A DNA stretch of 64,000 nucleotides, taken from Crossaster papposus. Lineage: Eukaryota; Echinodermata; Asteroidea; Velatida; Solasteridae. The translations under genes and the position numbers were made by a program. The notes under the pieces are model-generated. The model ran no database searches, was not told the origin of the DNA, and worked only from the letters and a program-made list of their open reading frames with translations. Location of the stretch: assembly GCA_037893245.1 (NCBI GenBank), contig JBAIAA010000531.1:186001-250000 (forward strand), given 5' to 3'. Below are positions 56,205 to 64,000 of the stretch, piece by piece; positions within the stretch are counted from its first letter, which is position 1, and each line of letters opens with the position of its first letter.

Positions 56205-59200
56205 GGTCCCCCCCAAGGTCCCCCCCAAGGTCCCCCCCCCAAAGGTCCCCCCTCCAAAGGTCCCCCCCCCAAAGGTCCCCCCCCAAGGTCCCCCCCCCAA
56301 AGGTCCCCCCCCCTAAGGTCCCACCCCCTAAGGTCCTCCCCCCTAAGGTCCTCCCCCCTAAGGTCCTCCCCCCTAAGGTCCTCCCCTCCTAAGGTCCTCC
56401 CCTCCTAAGGTCCTCCCCTCCTAAGGTCCTCCCCTCCTAAGGTCCTCCCCTCCTAAGGTCCTCCCCTCCTAAGGTCCTCCCCCCTAAGGTCTTCCCACCC
56501 CCTAAGGTCTTCCCACCCCCTAAGGTCCCCCCTCAGGTCCCTCCCTCCCCCCCCCTAAGGTACTCTCCCCCCCCCCCCCCCTAAGGTACTCTCCCCACCC
56601 CTAAGGTCCCACCCCTAAGGTCCCCCCCCACCCCTAAGGTCCCCCCCTAAGGTCCCCCCCTAAGGTCCCCCCCTAAGGTCCCCCCCTAAGGTCCCCCCCT
56701 AAGGTCCCCCCCTAAGGTCCCCCCCTAAGGTCCCCCCCTAAGGTCCCCCCCTAAGGTCCCCCCCTAAGGTCCCCCCCTAAGGTCCCCCCTAAGGTCCCCC
56801 CCTAAGGTCCCCCCCTAAGGTCCCCCCCTAAGGTCCCCCCCTAAGGTCCCCCCCTAAGGTTTCCCCCCCTAAGGTTTCCCCCCCTAAGGTTTCCCCCCCT
56901 AATGTTTCCCCCCCCCTAAGGTTTCCCCCCCCCCTAAGGTTTCCCCCCCCCCTAAGGTTTCCCCCCCCCTAAGGTTTCCCCCCCCCTAAGGTTTCCCCCC
57001 CCCCTAAGGTTTCCCCCCCCCCCTAAGGTTTCCCCCCCCTAAGGTTTCCCCCCCCCTAAGGTTTCCCCCCCCCTAAGGTTCCCCCCCCCTAAGGTTTCCC
57101 CCCCCCCTAAGGTTCCCCCTCCCCTAAGGTCTCCCTCCCCCCCCCTAAGGTCCCCCCTAAGGTCCCCCCTAAGGTCCCCCCTAAGGTCCCCCCCTAAGGT
57201 CCCCCCCTAAGGTTCCCCCCTAAGGTTCCCCCCTAAGGTCCCCCCCTAAGGTCCCCCCCTAAGGTCCCCCCCTAAGGTCCCCCCCTAAGGTCCCCCCCTA
57301 AGGTCCCCCCCTAAGGTCCCCCCCTAAGGTCCCCCCCTAAGGTCCCCCCTAAGGTCCCCCCCTAAGGTCCCTCCCTAAGGTCCCTCCCTAAGGTCCCCCC
57401 CCCCCCCCCCCCCAGGTCCACCCTCCGCCAGGTCGTCCCCGCCAAATCCCGTGCCCCGCCAAATCCCGTCCCCCGCCAAATCCCGTCCCCTGCCAAATCC
57501 CGTCCCCCGCCAACCCCTGTTTGAAATTTGACATTTACCGTTTGAAGTTTGATGACAACTGAACAAGTCTCTTCTTGAAGGGCGACTAGAGAGGCTTGCT
57601 GTCCCCTGTGCGGGCCGTTCACTACTGCCACCATTCTCTCTGTGGGTCAAAGGTCATAGGTCATAGGTTTGTAACTCTTGCATAGTTTCTGTGCACAAGT
57701 ACATAAGCCCTCAATCACAAAGAGGCAGTCAGAAGGAATTACCAATACAATTAATGCAACAAATAATGCAACTAATACATTGATCATGACCGCAAAGGGT
57801 ATAAATTTAAAACAGGATTGAAAACTGCCAAATGCAGCAATATGCACCACTTGACAAAATAACTAACAAGCAACAAGTTTGATCAGGTCAAAGATCTCCA
57901 GGTCAGACTGTCTCAGAGTCAGTGGCACCCAACGCAGCAGGATCCATCTCTAGCATTGTTCAATAGGGGCTAGCTTTCATCGTCTCAAAAGCGGCCCTTT
58001 ATGCACTGGTGTAGATAGCTGAATGTATCAAAGTGCACCAGACTTTTTCACCTGAATGTGTCAAATAATTAGAACCTTGCCTTACTCGCTGTGAACCTGA
58101 GAACAAAACACGTCCACGGGGTGCAGGAAGAAGGCACGGACTGTGGACTTGCACAGGTCCACAGTTTGTTCCCTCTCTTTCAAAAAGAGCATTATAGGGA
58201 AAATGGGATTAACATTAGGGCGTTCATTTTTATTGCTGTGGTTCTCATTTCAAACTGCCCCTATTTTAGGCTCCTGACCCAAGAAAAATAACTCTTATTA
58301 CCGCCAACCCTATCTGAAACCCTATTCACACAAAAATAAGGAAATCTACACGATCCGGCTCTTCATTACATGTATTTCAAAGTTATTAAGGCCATTTAAA
58401 ATTAATAAATAGGTTTACATCACTAAGATTTCAAAAAAATTGGTGGGGAGGGGGATTTATATTTTATATTTTATATTTTATATTTAACCCTGAGAATGAC
58501 TGAAACCGCAAGGCGCTTTTCCCACCAAAATACATCGTCAATCACTCAGACAGTTATACATGTGAATATCACTTAAAATAAATTGAAATTGAATTGTATA
58601 CGTAGCCATCGTTCAATGTTTATTAAATAGTATCAATACAGTGTGGCTTGAACACATTGGAATGATAGTCATAGTGGAAGGAATAGGGCCTACATCTGAC
58701 ATCGTTAGCCACCTGTCCAGCGTGCAGCGACTTGCCCAGTTGACTGACGATCTTTGCAGAGCGCGCTATTGCATGCTGTCAGCCACGTGATGCGACTTTT
58801 CTGAAGGCGGGTTTTGATGAAGCGATCGCGTACGTCTCCCTACAAGCACTGGATGGCGCGCGTAGTTGTTATCGACGATCCTAGACCATCAATTGCATGC
58901 ACAGAAGTAGAAAAAACACAGTTTTAGAAAAAAATATAAAATATTGGGACGGAGCTAAAAATCGGGACGTACGGTGATGTAAACCTATTTATTTATTTTA
59001 AATGGCCTAAGCAATATTGGTGTAATATTAGTGTGGAATCCCAGAAGATGAGAAGATGCATTATGATGTCTCTCATCACATTAGGTGTCTATACTGATAC
59101 ATGCATGTCATGACTGCTGCATCTCGCGAAATATTGACTATTTTTATGCAGTGATATCAACTCATGAAAAACGCACCGCAATAAACAAAACTGAAAATAC

Positions 59201-62200
59201 ATGTAACACACACTTTATTTTAATCATTTAATTTATCCATCTAATCAGTTGAAACTGCTATTGACCCTAACTTCAAAGAGAAACAAATATGAGAAGCATA
59301 GAAATTAAAAGGGACATCTGTAGGGAACATTTGAAGGGCTAAAAAAAAAAAAAAAAAATTCTGAATGCGCAAAACATTCCGAATACAAAGGAATGTTCAC
59401 ATGGAACTAAAGACTGTGTGTAATGCATCTGGCACAATTCAGGCCAATGCTCTGCCATCCTCAGAACAGAAAGAATTCCATACACGGACATCACTAATTA
59501 TTCATTATTAACAGAATGTCCGATTGAAGCACAAATAAAAGTATCTTAAGGAGAATGTTTATTCTCTTTCTTGATTTTAACCTCTGCCCAGTTCCGTCTC
59601 ATTTTGCCGCTCGAACCCCTCACAAATTAGCTCAAAAAATATTAAAGCATTTACTGAGAAAACACTTGGAGTTTTACAGACAAGTCTCATAAGGTTTTGT
59701 GCACAGGGTGTCAACTATGAACTCTTTCTCCCAGATCATTTACTGGATACCCAGGTTACCTGGTGAAGGAATGACCGTCTCCACATGAAGCTGGTCCACT
59801 TTGATTTTGGCCCCACTGTCCATCATCTTCACAGTTGCAGTAAACAGATCTTCAACTTTCTACACAAAACAATAGGATGAGAAGCAGCTTACTACCAGTA
59901 TTTGAACATAAACGACATGAGGTTATTCTATAAATGAGGGGTCCAAAGTGGGATATTGCATTAACTCTATAAGTATAACCCTCCCGATTCCTTCAAAATC
60001 TTCTTTTCAAATTCCAGGATTTTGCAGAATTTAGGGGTTTGGGGTTTTGGGTCGAGTTTTGCGACTGGAAAATAATGCAGGAATTTTTATGGAGGGGTGG
60101 AAATTTTTTAGTTGACATTATCGCCTGAGCCAAGTCCATTTTCGTTTGCCAGTACCGTTATTTCTACATCAAAATACCATTATTTACCCCCTTTTGGTAA
60201 TTTATTATTGTTTAAATTTTTTTTGCGTACGCACCCCCCACCCTCTCCCCACCTGCGTACAGGCCTGAGGATCCAGGTCAAAATGCCTAAACTAATGCTG
60301 GATAATTGTGCAGGATTGGGGTTACTTGGGTTATTTACCCAAATGAGGATTTTGGAGGATTGAGGTTATTGTCATTTTGTACTTTCACACTACTCATGGT
60401 TCTATGCATTTTCTCCATAGAGCTTCAGTCAAAGTGTTATGTGTCAAGGATAGGAAATGTTTGCATAAAAAGGGGGCATGTGTGCAGACCCTGGTTGTAC
60501 TAGGGCACTTAGCCGCTGTTTGTTTCATGTTTGGCTGCTTTATAGCTCAATGGTAAACCCACTGCAGGATTTTGCAGAATTCAGGCAATGGTCACCAGTA
60601 ATGAATATTGGAGGATTTTGCAGGATTCAGGTAACATGAAGTTTTAACACTTTGGAATTGCAGGATTTTGCAGGATTTTGCAGGATTCAGGTTTTGTGTA
60701 AAAAAAATATGGTAGGGAGTTAAAATTAAAAGGGCTCTAAGTGGTTATAATTCCGGTCAACTTGGCTTTTCATGTTAAGAGATGTACATGTACCGTAATT
60801 TCCTGCGGTAAAGACGCGGCTTATCTGACTTTCTAGACCACAAAAACATCGCTGCGCCTTATCTTTCGTATGAACGTTTTCATACATTGTTTGCGTGCCA
60901 GATAAACTCAAGTACTCAGCAAATTCTTGCTTGGATTAGTGGGATCTTTCTAAGGCAACAAAATGACCCCTTTGTGGCGATGTACCTACACCGAGTGGCG
61001 CCTGCAGGTGTTCTTCTGGGTGCATTCAAGCATGCGCCTTATTCGGCGGTGCGCTTTATCTGTTGACGTTTGAATTTTTGGGGGGTGATTTTAGGGACCT
61101 GCGCCTTAACCGCCGAGCGCCTTGTCCGCAGGAAATTTCGGTATTTACTTCCATCAGTATGGTAGAGTGAAAGCCTTTTTAACAGAAAGAAGATCCTAAA
61201 CAACTTCATGTCATCTAAAAAAAAATAATAATACTAGGCTTTACACAAACCTGGGACACCACAAGACACCCGTTACGTGTGAATATATTTTTTAGCATAG
61301 CAGTCTTGTTCTTTTTTATCCTTTTTTTTATTTAATGGTCAGAATTTTTTAATAACAAGGAAAATTAAACAATGTGTGCATGAAAGGCACTTTACACACA
61401 GCCAAATTGGTTTCACACACAACAGGAAAACGGGAACACCAAATGTGATCTGTCACCACATAATGAGAGTAGTCGAAAATATTGAACATTGAGACATTGG
61501 TATTTTCAAATTCTTGAGAAAGAGAGCTTTCCAATGGTACATAACACTTGGGGGTTTTGCGATAAATACTTTCGACAGCGCTCTAGAATGTCATGGGTTT
61601 CACAAAACGTGTTTGTGAGAAAACTTACTTTAACCCTAACTCCCTACACAACAAAGGAAGTTGGAGGATTTTGAAGGAATTGTATTGTTCAATAACAATG
61701 GTGAGGGAGTTAGGGTTAAACATCTTGAACAAAACACGCAAAAGATGACTGTACATAACAGAAAAAGTAAGACTCGATTGAGCATAGCAACAACTATGTT
61801 CTAATCTATATTTCTTCTTGAAATTGTCCACACATGCAAACTATTGTATCAACAACAACATATCAAAATTTTGAAAAAAGTGGAATCCTTACGAGGACCT
61901 GATTTGCATATTTAATTACCGTAATTAGACCACTAATGGACTTTAATCCAAACACTAACTACGCAAAATCGGGTAATTTAAGAGGTTTTTCGATCATCTG
62001 ATTTCACCCAAAATATGGGAATATTTAGAGGACTTTGGCTTTTCAAATTACGCAAAATCTTAAAATTGACCACCCCTTCATATTTTTACTTTGGATGGCC
62101 ATATCTCCAAATCACATTGTGCGACTTTACTCTCATTTTGTGGTGACAGGTCACAAATGTTACGTGAGAAACCGCAATATTGGGGACCACCATATCAGAC

Positions 62201-63757
62201 ATTTATTTCTATAAAAGTTGTATCTCATGTTGAAATTGAGTTAGAACATCCATCATTCCAAGCGAACTGTAGGTTCTTACCGTGATAACACCTTTCTTCT
62301 TGTAGAACCTGTCGCCCAGTCTCTTTGTTGTTATCTTGACTATGATGCCTTCCGTCAGCCAGTTCTCTGTGTGCGTCACTTTGGCCTTCTTTTTCCTCTC
62401 TTCTTCCTGGTCCAAAAAACAACAAAGAATTAATGAAAGAGAGTACGTAGGCAATCCCACAGTAAAACTAAAATACTGGTAATTACATGTACAAACTCAA
62501 TGCAACTAATTAATGATAATGCAATACAAGTACAAAATAAACCACAACAAGCACGAATTTGTGCAAAAGCCACGTCGTTGTGTATTGGTCTAGATCAATT
62601 GCCTTAGAAGTGGGCTTCCGCTAAACTTACTATTTAATTCCACATCCCCTCCACACAGTTGATATACAATGGCCTGCTATGGGAAAGTGAATGTTGCAGT
62701 GACCAAATATTGCCTCAGACCACAGCCAGAAATGCCCGTTCCCTTTGAGAATTCATTTTTAACGACCTCTGCTACAGCGCAGCCCAAATCCCGTCTGAGA
62801 AAGCAGGCCTGACAGTTAATAGCTTTTCAATATGCAGTGACTGTGTACAGATCGAATAGGACGAATTCCCTGACTTTGAATTTGAGGAACTATGCTAGGC
62901 TATTAATTCTATATAAATATTATAAAAGAAAACCATTTAGCATTTTAATCACACCAGAAAAACAACACAACCAGTATAGTAGTACATGTACTCGGTGAAG
63001 GGCAAAACCCAATATTCAATCAACAAATACTGATGTAATTTTTTGCAGATTGTTCAGCCTTCTTTAGCTTTGTTCGCACTAGACAGTTATTTTGAAAGGT
63101 TTTACAAAATGTACCGAGACGTTGGTAAAATGAAAAATGGTGAAATGCGACCACTTTCCGCACTTGGACTTTCTACATTGACCAGTTACGTTGTGGTGCT
63201 TTCTTTCGTCGTAAGATACGACATTGACACCCTTCATTATCATCTGGGAATGATGCACTAGTAGCACCAATCTAACTTCCGACTGTATTATGATTATCTG
63301 CCATGATTGCAACCGAAAGAGAAACAACGCAATGGTAGCATTCCACATTATGCGCCGCACACCACGCAGTGAAACAATGCAAAGCGCATGCGTGAGTAGC
63401 ATGACCTCGCACACGGGTTGGACAAATGTATGCTTTCCTGAGACACCTTTAGTTTTTACCGACTCGCACTGTCCACCTTGAACTTATCCTCTCGGGAGAA
63501 GTTACTTGGGAAGTTTTCCTGGGCAGCAGTTGGCCAGTAAAAGTAACCGCTGGACTCTGGAAAAGTAACTTTAAAAGAGGAAAACATCCCAGGCTGTCTG
63601 CACTGGACTTAAAATGGGAAAAGTGCCCATCATCTCGATAAGCTTTAGCAAAAATGTCCAGCCCAGACAGGGCTTTTAATACCTCTATGATTTCACCCAG
63701 TGCCGATTTCCTCTTCTCAGACTTGCCGCGGCTGTTGCGATCTTTTCGTTTGACCGA
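54818..63757 (-). CDS. KIN: KIN17 DNA/RNA-binding protein, C-terminal five exons
   Basis: Five exons with agreeing phases code 158 residues and a stop. KIN17 is a conserved nuclear zinc-finger protein of DNA replication/repair and RNA metabolism. Its N-terminal zinc finger and winged-helix exons would lie right of the window; what is here is the basic linker (KRKSALGEIIE) and the tandem SH3-like/KOW C-terminus. Key segments: NWLTEGIIVKITTKRLGD, FTATVKMMDSGAKIKVDQLH, VAVVNGPHRGQQASL (KOW loop) and SGIPYEDVSKLASQDT at the C-terminus, which corresponds to the V-GI-YEDISKLA ending of animal KIN17. The protein runs a few residues (SQDT) past the usual SKLA end. The last intron carries a 2.4 kb G-rich (sense) array. 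Identification is from recognised family motifs; no search was run. Confidence 0.93.
55018..57418. repeat. 2.4 kb C-rich array in the last KIN intron
   Basis: Tandem 9-18 bp units. Successive zones: AGGTCCCCCCTGCCC (55090-55460), CCTAAGGTCCCCC and CTATGGTCCCC (55460-56110), a poly-C run of about 55 bp (56147-56202), CCTAAGGTCCTCCC (56325-56490), CCTAAGGTCCCCCC (56590-56855), CCTAAGGTTTCCCCCC (56855-57110), CCTAAGGTCCCCCC again. On the sense strand of KIN it is GGGGGACCTTAGGGGG-like. Confidence 0.97.
57539..57639 (-). CDS. KIN: KIN exon d (KOW segment)
   Basis: Codes RMVAVVNGPHRGQQASLVAL and QEETCSVVIKLQT, the NG-x-RG loop of the KOW motif. Acceptor TTTGACCCACAG, donor GTAAAT, phase 0 out. 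It lies only about 120 bp from the C-rich array in the next intron. Confidence 0.95.
57640..59759. other. KIN intron
   Basis: 58085-58300 is a copy of the GTGGAC hairpin repeat (GTGGACTTGCACAGGTCCAC); 58459-58485 is an ATTTT microsatellite. Otherwise nothing found. Confidence 0.4.
59760..59859 (-). CDS. KIN: KIN exon c
   Basis: 33 codons plus one base: KVEDLFTATVKMMDSGAKIK and VDQLHVETVIPSP. Acceptor TTTTGTGTAG, donor GTAACC. Confidence 0.95.
60528..60725. repeat. GCAGGATTTTGCAGGATTCAGG repeat (F3-like)
   Basis: TTTATAGCTCAATGGTAAACC, TTTTGCAGGATTCAGG units and TTTTAACACTTTGGAATTG, shared with 21060-21210 and 27230-27560. Confidence 0.6.
60793..61143. mobile_element. MITE with ACCGTAATTTCCTGCGG ends
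   Basis: Inverted ends TACCGTAATTTCCTGCGG and CCGCAGGAAATTTCGGTA; GCGGCTTATCTGAC and GCGCCTTATC words repeat inside in both orientations. About 350 bp. Confidence 0.8.
61440..62160 (+). mobile_element. Terminal-inverted-repeat DNA element with nested insertion
   Basis: Ends GATCTGTCACCACATAATGA and TCATTTTGTGGTGACAGGTC form about 30-bp inverted repeats. The body is the inverse of 1-448. A small F3 element (61631-61720) interrupts it. Confidence 0.85.
61631..61720. mobile_element. Mini F3 element at a TTAA site
   Basis: TTAACCCTAACTCCCTACAC start, GGTGAGGGAGTTAGGGTTAA end, about 90 bp. The copy at 1-448 lacks it and has a single TTAA at the matching place (about 256-259), giving the empty site. 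Confidence 0.85.
62281..62406 (-). CDS. KIN: KIN exon b (first SH3-like module)
   Basis: 42 codons, acceptor TTTTGGACCAG, donor GTAAGA. A Lys/Glu-rich start (EEERKKKAKV) is followed by NWLTEGIIVKITTKRLGDRF and YKKKGVIT, the conserved start of the C-terminal domain. Confidence 0.95.
62410..63680. other. KIN intron, nothing identified
   Basis: Short overlapping ORFs near 63043-63481 on both strands have no family resemblance. Confidence 0.4.
63683..63757 (-). CDS. KIN: KIN exon a (basic linker)
   Basis: Codes SVKRKDRNSRGKSEKRKSAL then GEIIE, phase 0 both sides, donor GTATTA. The frame stays open a little upstream (LKGSQ), so the acceptor could instead be at GAAG a few codons earlier; no good pyrimidine tract is visible for either. 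Confidence 0.8.
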
Positions 63758-64000
63758 CTGCGAGCCCTTCAATGGGTTGGGCCAAATTGATTGCCTATTA
63801 AAAAGACCACCAAAAAAAATGCTTCCAATGGTTGTACATGTAATATGCTGCTAATTGTCACAGTCGGCATTACATCCCCTTAGTCCCTTCGTGCTAAAGT
63901 GCATAAACAATGGAAAGATAATTAAACGAGGTTCCCTGATGTCCAACCGCGAGAATGCATCCCAGACAGGTTCCAGGAGAAGTGATCTTGGGATCGTGAG

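Noticed and set aside
56075-56286. Glycine-rich minus-strand ORFs
   Set aside because: Poly-C array read as Gly; intronic to KIN and lacking any splice context.
55460-57418. Interstitial telomeric repeat (CCCTAA)n
   Set aside because: CCCCCTAAGG superficially resembles it, but the unit is CCTAAGGTCCCCC with variable C runs, not tandem CCCTAA.

Overview
The window reads as nuclear DNA of a marine invertebrate. It has small phase-consistent exons with GT-AG introns, low gene density, many short dispersed repeats, several tRNA-like SINEs and CR1/L2-type LINE tails. The repeat style (frequent ACATGTAC and ACCGGT words, many MITEs, Helitron-like units) and the deuterostome-like KIN17 gene suggest an echinoderm or similar deuterostome. 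The species cannot be fixed from the sequence alone.

Two protein genes are supported, both on the minus strand. Gene 1 starts at 42408 and runs leftward to 1087 and past the left edge. I assembled 23 exons (2637 nt, 879 codons, all phases agreeing). It encodes a chain of about eight cupredoxin-like beta-sandwich repeats, mostly lacking type-1 copper ligands, followed by the start of a chitobiase/hexosaminidase C-terminal-like (Fn3-associated-like) module. There is no signal peptide. Instead the first exon has a strong Kozak ATG, an in-frame upstream stop and an N-myristoylation-type start (MGTGASK). I do not recognise a named family. Gene 2 is the C-terminal 158 residues of KIN (KIN17, a DNA/RNA-binding protein with C-terminal SH3-like/KOW modules). 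It is spread over five exons between 63757 and 54818, and its 5' part lies beyond the right edge.

Layout: 1-450 is a DNA-transposon copy that recurs in inverted orientation at 61440-62160. 1087-42408 is gene 1, whose introns are full of MITEs, SINEs, LINE fragments, palindromes and minisatellites. 42421-54817 is intergenic: a nested MITE (42755-43530), a LINE 3' end (43530-44170), a 1.6 kb 23-bp minisatellite (44146-45784), a GC-rich patch (46550-46990) and a Helitron-like cluster rich in TGACGTCA palindromes (48451-51683). 54818-63757 is KIN; its last intron is almost filled by a 2.4 kb array that is C-rich on the plus strand and so G-rich in the transcript. The rest of the right end is KIN intron with more repeats.

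The two genes show no evident functional link. The main points of interest are the intracellular-looking multi-cupredoxin protein, the G-rich intron array in KIN, several MITE families flanked by TTAA (one with an empty site visible in this window), and the Helitron-like cluster.
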